Assembly (NCBI GenBank): GCA_037176705.1
Contig: CM073896.1
Location: 27,416,708-27,480,707 of the forward strand
Source: Molossus alvarezi
Taxonomy: Eukaryota; Chordata; Mammalia; Chiroptera; Molossidae
DNA length: 64,000 nt
Direction of reading: 5' to 3'
In this document: positions 38,285-49,174 of the stretch, piece by piece
How the letters are laid out: each line of letters opens with the position of its first letter
Position numbering within the stretch: position 1 is the stretch's first letter
The notes under the pieces: generated by a model
What the model was told of the DNA's origin: nothing
The model's input: only the letters and a program-made list of their open reading frames with translations
Databases searched by the model: none
Translations under genes and position numbers: made by a program

Positions 38285-38765
38285 TCATGTGTAGAAAGAC
38301 ATGCAGACACCGAAATGATTGTTATGAAGGAAGAAACTTATACTCACAGGTCCTAGAAACAGACACAACATGTCATGCAGGGACAGTCCGGCGTCAGAGG
38401 GGAGAGGGCAGAGCCTGGCCCCGAGCCTTTATTAGGGTTCTAGTGGGAAGGAAAGGGTGAGGCAGGGTAGAGTATGGTGAGTAAATTTAGCATGAGGTAG
38501 TTGGAATAATTTTGCAGGGCTTCGGGCTACAGGGCTGGCTCCTAGTTGTCTAATACCTGGCTCTGGAGTGATGTAAGGCGGGGGAAATACTGGTTTGGTG
38601 TGAGTTAGATAAAGGAGAGAGCCCCGTGGGTGCAGGATTGGTTGGTTTGTATATCCAAGTTTTTCTCACAGGGGAGTCATTTACTATCTCTGGGAATTAG
38701 CTATCCCTGGGAGGAGCAGGCTTTTCAGGATTAAGGACCTGCATGTATCAAGAATACAGAACATA
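38285..38765 (-). repeat. Possible solo LTR, antisense
   Basis: A roughly 480-bp block unlike the surrounding AT-rich intron. It has GAAGGAAGAAACTTATACTC, then AGAGCCTGGCCCCGAGCC, and GGAGTCATTTACTATCTC near the end. Composition and length suggest an endogenous retroviral LTR read backwards, but I could not fix TG/CA ends or TSDs. Confidence 0.3.
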
Positions 38766-39084
38766 TAGTCAGTACAGGCTGGGAATTAAAGAAGCACTGT
38801 AAACTGGAGGAAAATAAAATCAGATAACATAACTGACCCAAGTATGTTTTCAAAGCTTTTATGTAAGCACTGAATATAAACCCGCTTTCCTAAATATATT
38901 TTAGGATAACTTTTAAAACACTCCACCCACACGCCTCTGAAACACACAAAGCAGTAAATGTCACTGCATGAGTAAATTTTCTGGGACACAGTAATGGACT
39001 CAGGTTACTCTCAGGTTTAAGAGTCTGGGTCCTTACCTACATTTTCAGATGCATGTAGAGATAAATAATATTTATAATATAGTC

Positions 39085-39235
39085 ACCTAGGTTTTTAGGC
39101 CTTGTGCTCAGCATTTTATGTGCATTAGAGATTATTTTGTTAATCATTCCTAATAGCCATCTAAAGATGGTACAGTGATGTGGTAATAGACTTAAGGAAT
39201 CTGTCCAAGTTCACAGAGCCTTTCATGAACTGAGT
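39085..39235 (-). repeat. MIR-like SINE relic, antisense
   Basis: ATTCCTAATAGCCATCTAAA, then AGGAATCTGTCCAAGTTCAC. Diverged. Confidence 0.4.
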
Positions 39236-40060
39236 TTAGTTTTGAGGCCAGGCATACTGGTTAGAGAGTTGTCAGCGTGAACTGCGGTTGCACTATTTTC
39301 AGGCCATGTTTGAGCTCACGGAGAGGCTGCCTGCCTCAACCGCCTGCTTCGTCAGTCGCTGGTTGTTAGCCTCCAACCTCTGACCGTGTGTAGATGCTGA
39401 CTCTGTGGCCCGTGGGAAGTGGCTTTTCGTAAAGGAGCAACACTTCGTTCACGTCATCTGGAGCAGACAACAGCGGACTTGCTGAGCGCTCCTGCCCTGA
39501 CAGGAAGCCCGGAGTCCACCAGAGCCCAGGGGAGTCCAGGCAGTGGGTTCCAGCTTACTCATTCCCAGACGACTGGGAATTGTTCCTTAGAAGAGAAATT
39601 GGCTACTCATGTATTCACGTTCACTGAATGCATAAATAATTTATTGGCTTTGTGTTTCTGTCAGTTTATAGCTGTCCCAAGACTAGAGTCCATTTCAGTT
39701 GCTTTGTTGATCACTTGGAATTTTCCTTCATTTCTTATTTTTCACTTACATTATTGGTCCCCAAGTTCATTGTTCTTAAGGGTTTAGGCATAGAGAGAAA
39801 AGAATAGTTATCTGTCCAGTCTCCACCATCATTCCAAATTCCTTTTGTCTGTAGGACAGGACAGTGCTAATGCTTCCAGATACAGCCTTTGGTACAACAG
39901 GTGTATTTTCACTTGTTAATAAACAAATGTATTGAATAAAGGATGCGTATTAAATGTTAACACTATCGGGGAAGGGGTGAAAGATAGCAAGACCTTTATG
40001 AATTAGTATAGAGCCAGGCTTGCTTTTTGTTTTTTTCCGGAAAAGCAAAAAAATAAAAAA

Positions 40061-40124
40061 GTCATTACACAAAGAGCTGTGCAGTGAAAAAAAAAAAAAA
40101 AAAGTCATTACACAAACAGCTGTG
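40061..40124 (+). repeat. Micro-retroinsertion: 21-bp TSDs around a 22-nt poly-A tail
   Basis: GTCATTACACAAA(G/C)AGCTG plus TG occurs at 40061-40081 and 40104-40124. Between them lie only CAGTG and 17 A. This looks like an L1-machinery insertion truncated to its tail, or less likely slippage. Confidence 0.65.
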
Positions 40125-40179
40125 AGCATCTTTTTTTTTTTAATAAATTAATTTATTTTTGTTACTGTGAGCATCTTTT
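40120..40179 (-). repeat. Second micro-retroinsertion: 15-bp TSDs around a T-headed 30-nt insert
   Basis: CTGTGAGCATCTTTT occurs at 40120-40134 and 40165-40179. The insert between them is a T run followed by AATAAATTAATTTATT and ends GTTA. Read on the minus strand it has a 3' poly-A tail. Confidence 0.55.
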
Positions 40180-40497
40180 AAACCATGGTACCCAGTAAGT
40201 CAGTCCTAGAATTAGACCCATTTGCATTTTAATGAATGATCTGGAAGGTGGGGTACATTGTGAAATTTCTGTCTTTGCAGGTAGTCCAAAAGAGCTTATA
40301 GTAAAACCAAAGAGAACGTGATCAGGAATAGCACATGAGGCTCAGAGCTATCTGAAAATTGGCAGAGATAGGTTATAGGCAAGGAGTAATTGCTTACCAT
40401 TTGGGCAAGATCTAGATGACTTGATGAACTGTGCCTTAAATGCTGTGGTCTACTAAGCTGCTGTGGACCCATAGGATCAATGGGGTATTCGAGTGGC

Positions 40498-40620
40498 TTC
40501 ACTCAGCAAGTATTTTAGCACCTATCATGTGCCAAGAGACTGAGGATACAGTGAGAAGTGAGACAGCTATAGTTCCTTCCTGCATAGAGCTTATGTAAAG
40601 AATGATGAATATAAACAAAT
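40498..40620 (+). repeat. L2/MIR-type repeat relic
   Basis: TCAGCAAGTATTTTAGCACC, ATCATGTGCCAAGAGACTGA and GGATACAGTGAGAAGTGAGA recall the common LINE2/MIR3 end. A similar weaker stretch is at 30010-30075. Confidence 0.45.
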
Positions 40621-41284
40621 ACAGTTGGCCTTATTTTGTCTTCCATCCTTGTAGGATTTTGGATACCATATCTCAAAGATAGGAAGCTTTTTGAAAGGGT
40701 ACATAAAATGGCAGGTGAAGTCAGGAAACGGAATTAAGATCTTTTGAAATCAAGATGAAAAAGATGTGGACAAGAAGACAACAGGATGATAGGGGGTAAT
40801 AGCTCATTCGCATATTTAAATCTATAGGAATTTAGAGGTGATAGAAAGCTATTTTGGAGTAATCAAAAAGGCATACTTAATGATAATAGGGTAAATTGTT
40901 CATAGAGTCTTGAAAACAGGTCACAAAAATTAGTCTTTAGTGTAATCATTCGATTGGGTTTACATCCCTCATTTAGGGGGTCAGCCCCATTGAGGACAGT
41001 CTGTTAACCACAAGTTGCACTGTGCTGTGTGCATCACTCGTCTGTTTTGAAACTTACAAATCTAGAGGTAAATACTCTCTTCTCTCCACCCAGAGGGGGT
41101 GGCATTTCCCATTTGTTTAGAATTTCTCTATCAATTAGTAAAACAGTCAACACTGGGCTTGTTTTAACTTCAGTGTTTATTGTGTGCTTTTTATGGAAAA
41201 GCCACTAACTTGAGGCAGTCTTTGAGGTTTTGAAGGGAAGTAGTTGAGTTTGCATATATGTCTAATTTTATTTCCCTTTTCTAG

Positions 41285-41443
<159 letters not shown>

Positions 41444-42391
41444 TAGGCAGCCGCTCTGGAGAATCTTTTACGCTTTGGACTGGCAGATTGTGAAATATTC
41501 TGCCTTCCCATACAGCAGTCTTGTCTCTAGAACACATCAAAGGTATATGTGGGCCAGAAAATGGAATTTTCTGCTGGAATTGTTCATAAATATGCATGGA
41601 TAAAAATAGATCGTGGAGTGAGTGAGCTTGAGTCATTTCCACCCTGAAGGTGCAGGTTTGAAGCCTGTTTCATGGCTTGTAATAAATTTAGAGATGCTAT
41701 AATCTTCATTTCCAGGCTGCTGCTTGGAAAATGCCCCCATCCTCCTTATAAAGTACTAATAAACAATTTTATTTTTGTAAAACGCATAGTTGAATGCAGC
41801 ACCATGCAGCCAGCTTTCCAAGGGCGATTACACTGCAGCTACCTTGGTAACTGCTGCTCAGCTGCTGTCCCGGTCGGGGCCGCATTGTCCCGCATGCGTG
41901 AGAGTGTGGGATTCTGACTGTTAAGCATTCATGTTATGCCTAATGTTAACTTTTAACCAAACTGAAATGAGAAGACTGGTGTGTTTATTAAAACTTTGGT
42001 ACGTCAGGGATTGCTTCTGTAAAGCTTTTAGTTCAAAGAAAAGCTAGCAATATAGATTTGATTATGGATTTTAAAAATAATGTACAGGTCTATTTTTCTG
42101 TTATAAATGAACTACTTTTTTCTTTTTAAAACATATTGAAAATAGAGAAATATGGCAAGACGGGGGAAAGATCACCTGTAGTTCCATACATTCAAGTAGT
42201 CACTTAAGATTTTGTGGGATTTTCAAAAGAAAATAGGTAGGTTTTCCTCTTTTCTTTCTTTGGGGTTCTTCCTTCTCTCTTTGTTCTCTCCTCATTCTCC
42301 CCATTCTTTTTATCTCTCCTTTTCCTTCTCTCTTTCTCTCTTATAATGATAGTATCACTAGAGATACATGTGTACTAGAGTGTCATAGTTT

Positions 42392-42402
<11 letters not shown>

Positions 42403-42433
<31 letters not shown>

Positions 42434-42670
42434 CCTCACCCGAGGATATTTTTCCATTTTTTGTACAGATAGAGTGGGAGGGAGAGAGAGGAAGGGAGAG
42501 AGAGAGAGAGACATCGACGTGAAGGGACACATCGAGTGGCTGCCACCCACACGACCAACCAGGGCCGGGGACAAACTGCAACCGAAGTACGTGCCCTTAG
42601 CGGGAACCGAACCCGGGTCTCTCCGGACCGCAGGCCGACGCTCTAACCGCTGAGCCAAACTGGCCAGGGC
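42403..42670 (-). repeat. Ves SINE, antisense, young copy with very long tail
   Basis: Poly-T head of about 30 after the TSD, TATCCTCACCCGAGGATATT, GA body, intact tRNA-like end (B box GGAACCGAACC in reverse). The target TAGTTTTCTTTTTTTT occurs before (from 42386) and after (from 42671). Contains TTTTTTGTACAG on the sense strand. Confidence 0.95.
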
Positions 42671-43236
42671 TAGTTTTCTTTTTTTTTTTAAAGAGATGGA
42701 TTAACCACAGAATTAAATCAGGCCTAGTTTTTAATTCTTCAGGTGAAGGTCAGTTAGGTGATCTGAATTTGATCAGAAGCCACCCATGTTATGCTCCCCT
42801 GTCCTGTTAATTAGACTCATAGGCGGCTAAGCATCATACTGAAGAGGTCTGGGTAGAGCGGTAGCTACCATCATATACATGCTTGGGAGAATGGCCTATA
42901 TAGATTTTGCTGTCAGGAGCAAGTTTAGTGAGGGTATAAAAAAATGTGGTCTTCTCAGCTGCATTTTGTAATCTTCCTTATACATCCTGTCATTGTGTTG
43001 TGTCACACAGACTGCTAATGGGGTAAAAGAGATGTTCAGGCCTAGAAATCCAGATACATTTGTTTGAATCAACAAAAATGCCCTTTGATTTTGTTCATGT
43101 CCGTCATGCTTTCTAATGAGGAGGCGGTGAATTGAGAGTAGGTGTCACCTGAGTTCCAGAAAGCCCTTGTCTGACCTGCAAGTCCATCCTGAGTACTTAG
43201 GCTCATAGATGACCCTACGTTGCCACCTGCTTCAGT

Positions 43237-43385
43237 CAGTGGTTCTCAGGTGTGGCCCTGCACTTGCAGCACCGATCCCGGAACTGTTAGAAACACACAT
43301 TCTTGGGACCCACCCAGAACCTCATGGGTTAGACTCGGAGGGTATGCGTGCTACCCTCAGGTTATTCTGATGCATGCATCTTGGT
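43237..43385 (+). repeat. MER20-like hAT relic
   Basis: CAGTGGTTCTCAGGTGTGG start, GGAACTGTTAGAAACACACA, CTTGGGACCCACCCAGAAC and TTATTCTGATGCATGC. The 3' end is eroded. Confidence 0.65.
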
Positions 43386-44789
43386 TTAGGTGACTCAGGC
43401 TTTGTAGAGGCCATTTCATTGATGCTCTGACACTTTCCTCGGGGAATAGTTAAATCTCACGAGTTACTGATTCTTAACAGGAGCTAGTAGATAGTTAAAA
43501 GAATATGTTTTCCACCATTTCACATGTCATCTTTACACTTAGGGCTTTCAAGGCAAAGCTACTCACTTGACCTGAAATGAAAAACCCTGCAGTTTTGTTA
43601 CCCACCCATCAGGTGGTAACATTGTGCAATGGGTATAGCTAAAACCGGGAAGGTAAAGTAATGAGGGCTGTGCGAGGTAAGGATATGTAGAAAAAAGTCC
43701 TTACCTGCCTTCGAGTAAAATTCTAAGCCTTTGACCTTACACGGTATTAATTGAAAAGTAAGTAGACCTTTATTCCTTTTTTAAAGTTTCTGTAAATCAT
43801 GATGGTCTAGGGCATTTGCTCAGCCCATCTTTCTCAATAGCCTCTCATTCTCTTCTTTAATGACATACTCTGAATCATCCAGACTTTTCGAGCTGCCGAT
43901 CCCAGGCTGGAACTGCTGGTACCGATTTGCTTGCCAAGGAAGTGTTTCCCGCCACTGCTCATCTCCTGACGGGACGGCCAGCGCTAGCCACCCCCACTGG
44001 CCTGATTAAGCTAATTAAATGGAATGAGTTGGGTTTCCCTCTACCATTTCTCAAAAGCTGGACAGGTTTTTGGTCACCCCTTTGCTTTCCCATTCTCGTC
44101 TCTCAACGTGGGAACAGCATGAGGCAGGGAATGGCATCCCACGGTCAGGAGTAATGCTGCTAAAGCCAGAATGCTTTGAGGCGTTACTTCTGTTTTATTT
44201 ATTTTTAAAGTCTGGATCCTCTTCTACCCCTTTACTAAAGTACAGCTGCTTTAAAGCAGTGGCGAAGCTTCAGGGAACCAGAAAAGCCTCTTCAGACATT
44301 TTCCTTAAAGGACCAGTATTTTATATTACATTATTAAGTTGAATTATATTTAAAAATGTAGTCGAAATAAATCTTTCTACCACTGTGCATGTATTTATAG
44401 CATAGCTTTTAAGCATTTTTAGCAAACGCCTGGTTCTGTTCTCCTTGGTACAAGAAAGGGAGCTACTTGTGCTTGTCAATTCTGAGCTGTTTGTCCAGTA
44501 GTGTAATTTAAAAAGTGAAACCCAGGCATGCTGTTGACATTGTTACAGAGAGTGTGTTGGAGGGAGAGAAGGCAGGGGAGAGAAAACATGGAGATACCAG
44601 TGTGTTTTCTCTTCCTAGCTTATTGGTAGGTATGTGATAATGGGTGTTCAGATTATACAGGGGACTTCATGCATTAAACAATACTAAATTGTGATTCTAG
44701 ACTCAATTACTACTAAGTTAAGGTAAAACTCTCCTCCTCCTCTGATTTATGTGGCAGATGTTAATGTGTGGGTGAAAACACATTCTTGA

Positions 44790-45101
<312 letters not shown>

Positions 45102-45307
45102 TAAGTCTGGTCTGGTTCTTATGCCCAGCTTCTAAACTCAGAACTCTCAGCTTCACTGTCCAGTGCTCTTAGTAACAGGGTCTCTGCTTTGCTATTATTG
45201 TTATTGCTGTTTTCTGTCTTTTTCTTATGGGCACAGAGAAAACCTGCTTGGGGAGTAGTGTCTTTGGCTAACATTGCAGGTGAGGACAAAAGGACAATAA
45301 CCTACAG

Positions 45308-45543
45308 CAGTGAATCTCAGTGGGGCAGAGGGACAGGAGGGTGGGTGGTGTAATTTTGCCCATCAGGGGACATTTGGCTGTGTTTGGAGACATTTATGTT
45401 AGCATGACTTGGGTGGAGGGTGCTACTGGCATCTAGTGGGTAGAGGCCAGGGATGCAGGTAAACATCTCATAATGTACTTACAGCCCCCAACAACAAATT
45501 GTCCAGCCACAAACATCCACAGTGCCAAGGTTGAGAAACTCTG
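45308..45543 (+). mobile_element. MER5A hAT-Charlie element with perfect 8-bp TSD
   Basis: Diagnostic text: GGGACATTTGGCTGTGTTTG, GGTGCTACTGGCATCTAGTG, AGAGGCCAGGGATGCAG and GCCAAGGTTGAGAAACTCTG. ACCTACAG flanks both ends (45300-45307, 45544-45551), the 8-bp TSD typical of hAT. Confidence 0.92.
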
Positions 45544-45748
45544 ACCTACAGGGTTCTTAACTGTCTCCAGTGCTTTTGGTTCCCCTTCTTTGGTGTTTTT
45601 TGTTGTTGTTGTTGATAACATTTTATTCTCCTGTTTCCGTTTTTATGTCAAGATCTTTCAATTACTTTGGTTTATAATAGGTGTGCCACTAAAACATATA
45701 ATCTATTTGAATACATTAAGTTTCCACAAATGGGTCCCTTTCCCATTT

Positions 45749-45987
45749 AAAAAAATTTTTTTTTAATCCTCACCCAAGGACATTTTTCCATATTTTGTTG
45801 AGATAGAGTGGGAGGGAGAGAGAGAAACATGGACGTGAAAAGGACACATCGAGTGGCTGCCACCCACACAACCAACCAGGGCCGGGGACAAACTGCAACC
45901 GAGGTACGTGCCCTTAGTGGGAACCGAATCCGGAGTCTCTCTGGACTGCAGGCCGACGCTCTAACCGCTGAGCCAAACTGGCCAGGG
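45749..45987 (-). repeat. Ves SINE, antisense
   Basis: TTAATCCTCACCCAAGGACA start, GAGCCAAACTGGCCAGGG end. TSD CCCATTT at 45742-45748 and 45988-45994. Confidence 0.93.
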
Positions 45988-46005
45988 CCCATTTTTTAAT
46001 TTTTA

Positions 46006-46201
46006 TAGGGGTTGGCAAACCTTCACTGTAAAGAGCCAGATAGTAAATATTTTAGACTTTGTGGGTCATGGTCTCTGTTGCATATATGTCTCTTTCTTTT
46101 TAACAACTCTTTAAAAATGTAAAAACCGTTCTTAGCTCCTGGGCATCCTGAAACAGATGGTAGTCTGGATTTGGCCTGTGGGTGGTAGTTTCAGACCCCT
46201 G
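46006..46201 (+). repeat. hAT-type DNA transposon relic
   Basis: AGGGGTTGGCAAACCTTCAC start, GAGCCAGATAGTAAATATTT, GACTTTGTGGGTCATGGTCT and the terminal TTTCAGACCCCTG, an inverted match to the start. Same family as 16515-16835. Confidence 0.75.
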
Positions 46202-46935
46202 TGTATGTCCACAGGACGCTCCTGCACCTTGAGCTCAAGGAAGGTGTTCTGTTTTGTAGATAAGTATAAATATGCCGACTTTTCAAGTTCTATTCTAATC
46301 TTGAGATAACAAGGAAACCAAGAGTCATTTAAAAAACATCCCTGATTTGCATGTGAGAAGAACAGTGACTTTAAGATGTTAAACAGAGCACAAAGCACAA
46401 AGCTCAGTTTTTATTTTCCAGAACATTTTTTTTTAATATCCTTTTTGGCCATATGGTGTACTGCAGCATAATGCCATCCAACCCCATGCAATTTTTTGTT
46501 TGTTTGTTTTTAAATCACAAGTGCATATCACTATTCTTTCTCTCCTTGCTGGGGCAGAATAGTTAATTATCAAAGATATAGTCACAAAGGTAGCTTAATC
46601 CAGAGTTACGTGTTTTCAAGCTTACGTCACATGCATTTTTTTTCATTGGGGCATTTAAGGTGCTAAAAAAGTGGGGATAGAAGTCAGTCAGATATCTCCC
46701 TTTAAAAATAACGCTCCATGTGTCACCTGAGATAGGAGAAAGACATTTGCTAAACACAATGTTTAGTTTCTACGTAGGGTGGCCTCTGCTCTGGGAGAAG
46801 AGGCGATGCATTCAAAAGGCTCTGCTTGAACTGGGTGCCTGGGTACCAGCTGACGGAGCCTCGTGTTCACTGTGTGCGTTAACTTTGTGAGGTAGAGAGC
46901 ACCTGGCAGGAAGGGAACGCCGCCCCGTTGGCCGC

Positions 46936-47000
46936 GGGTGGTGGGGTGGTGGGGTGGTGGGGTGGTGGGGTGGTGGGGTGGTAGGGTGGTGGAGTGGTGG
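46936..47000 (+). repeat. G-rich octamer minisatellite (GGTGGGGT)n
   Basis: About eight GGTGGGGT-like units with late variants (GTAGGGTG, GTGGAGTG), all G-rich on the transcribed strand. Multiple GGGG runs spaced by 4 nt allow G-quadruplexes in DNA and RNA. Confidence 0.9.
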
Positions 47001-48920
47001 CTGAGGAGAGCTGCTGGGGCTGCTCTTGTCCTTGAGGAGAGAGAGCCTACAAAGCCTTTTTTTCTTTCTTTTTTAGCTACGCCTGTAGGTTTCCCTCTGT
47101 GGCATCTTAAAGTGAATAACAGCTTTTTGCAAATTTAGCACAGACGAGCTTGAAGGAATTCTGGAGGTGTTTCCAGGCTGACCGGCTAATCGGCGTCAGA
47201 GCTCTTTGGGGCTGGGAGCGAGTTCTTTAGAACTTGCTGATTTTAATACTGTGGAAGTATAAAATGGTTGATGCTGGTAGAAAGCTGTATTCGTTTAAAT
47301 TGTTATTTTTGGTGTTTCCAAGGTAGGCTCTGGTTTTTGTTTTGTGGTAGTTATTAAGTAACACTGTGTTCTTAGAATCAAGATGGAATTCTGAGGAAGA
47401 CTGGGTGGCAAAAGGACTGAAATGACAGGATCTTAGGAGAATTCTGACAACTGAAATGGCAAGGCATGTTGGCGGAACTGTTAGGCTGTTGATAACTACC
47501 ATGTCTGCTCTCAACTTGATCCAGCCCCCCTCGTCGCATGCTCTGTGCTTTTTATGTGCAGCTGGGTAAAGTTACAGGATGTTTTGATGGTCAAATTTAA
47601 TAGCTTTTAAAATACCTTGTGCCCATTCTGTGCTTTTATCTTTCAGCTCCATGTATTATTAACTTGGAAATTCTTCCTTTCCTTAACTCTTATAAACATT
47701 TGGGGTGGGGGCAGGGCGTAAGGATTGTCTGCTGTGAGGGGAATTTGGCTTCAGAAGTAGGGAAGAGTCTTGCTGTCCTTTCAGATCCCTAACTCTTGTC
47801 ACCATCACTGCTTCCTGTTCCTCCCCGAACCTCTGCCCAGATGGTAAGTTATGAACTAGTCTGAGCTCAGCGAATGTGATTGGTGTAGATTTAACCTTAG
47901 AAGAAATCGAGAGCCTTTGTTCCTGGAGTTCAGGTTTTACCGGATGTGTGTTTGGTTGCTTTTTAAAAACATACCTTTAAAAACTTGGATGTCATTACCT
48001 TGATTTCCCCCCTCTCCTCCGGTTGAATCTCCTTTCACCACATAAAGACTCTCCAGTTGTTGGTATGTTGCACTTCTTTGGTTTAGGTCTAGGACATCAC
48101 AGACATATTTGAAGCCTAATACCTATGTCCAAATGCTCTTAGCTATGAGTTTATCACTTTCCAGTGGACACTTAGAAAATTTCTCACTGGGTTTTTATTT
48201 TGTTACAGTACCCTTGGAGTTTAAAGAGATTGTACAATACAAATTATAAGTATTATACTAATTTAGGGTACTTTTCATATTCATGAAATGCATAGCTTGC
48301 AAAATCAAACATTAAAATCTATGCAATAAGGGTTAAGTTTAAAGTGGGTTTTGACTCAGTCAACCCACATGAATAATTAGAAAGATAATTAACATGAGCT
48401 CTTCTGATCTATTATGATTATTTAAGTGACTACAGTTTTCCAAATAAAATCATTCTTATTTATTTGGATGGATAGTATAATTTAGCCCCTTAAGTATATT
48501 CTTGGGACATAGTATCTGAATTAGATTTTCAGCCAGACTTTTTCATCTTTCTTCTTGTGGAGCAGCTTAATTTTATTGAATGTGATCTAGTCTAATGGCC
48601 TGTGCTCCGCCTTCCAGAAGCCTTTATGCATTTTTCAAGGAGCCTTTTAAATCAGCACTTGAGTTGCATTTAAGGCATTTGCTGGTTGCACTATCAGAAT
48701 TTCCTTTTGGAAGAAACTGGTATCAATTCTTCTGAATAGTTTTTTTTTCTTTCTCTTAGAGGACAGATGATACCATTTAATTGGATAAGGGGGTAAGTTG
48801 GTGATCCCGTGGTTTAACATCAGAGCAGATCTAGGCCAGTGCTTTGGGGCAGTTTTGAGAACCGTTCTTTTCAGGGTTCTGAGCTTTATTTTCTCAGCCA
48901 TTTGAAGTAATCTCTCTTTA

Positions 48921-49174
48921 CTTATTTATTTTTGAATCCTCACCCGAGGATAATTTTTCCATTGACTTTTAGAAGTGAGGGAGGGGGAGAAAGATACTGA
49001 AACATCAATGTGAAAGAGACACATCAATTGGTTGCCTCCTGCACCGGCAGGGGATCCAACCTGCAACCCAGGTACAGGCCCTTGACCGGGAATCGAACCC
49101 TTGACCAGGAATCAAATTCTTGACCCTTCAGTCCACAGGCTGACACTCTAACCGCTGAGCCATACTGGCCAGGG
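48921..49174 (-). repeat. Ves SINE, antisense, with an internal duplication
   Basis: GAATCCTCACCCGAGGATAA start, GAGCCATACTGGCCAGGG end. TSD CTCTCTTTA at 48912-48920 and 49175-49183. The CTTGACCGGGAATCGAACC segment is followed by a second near copy (CTTGACCAGGAATCAAATT). Confidence 0.92.
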
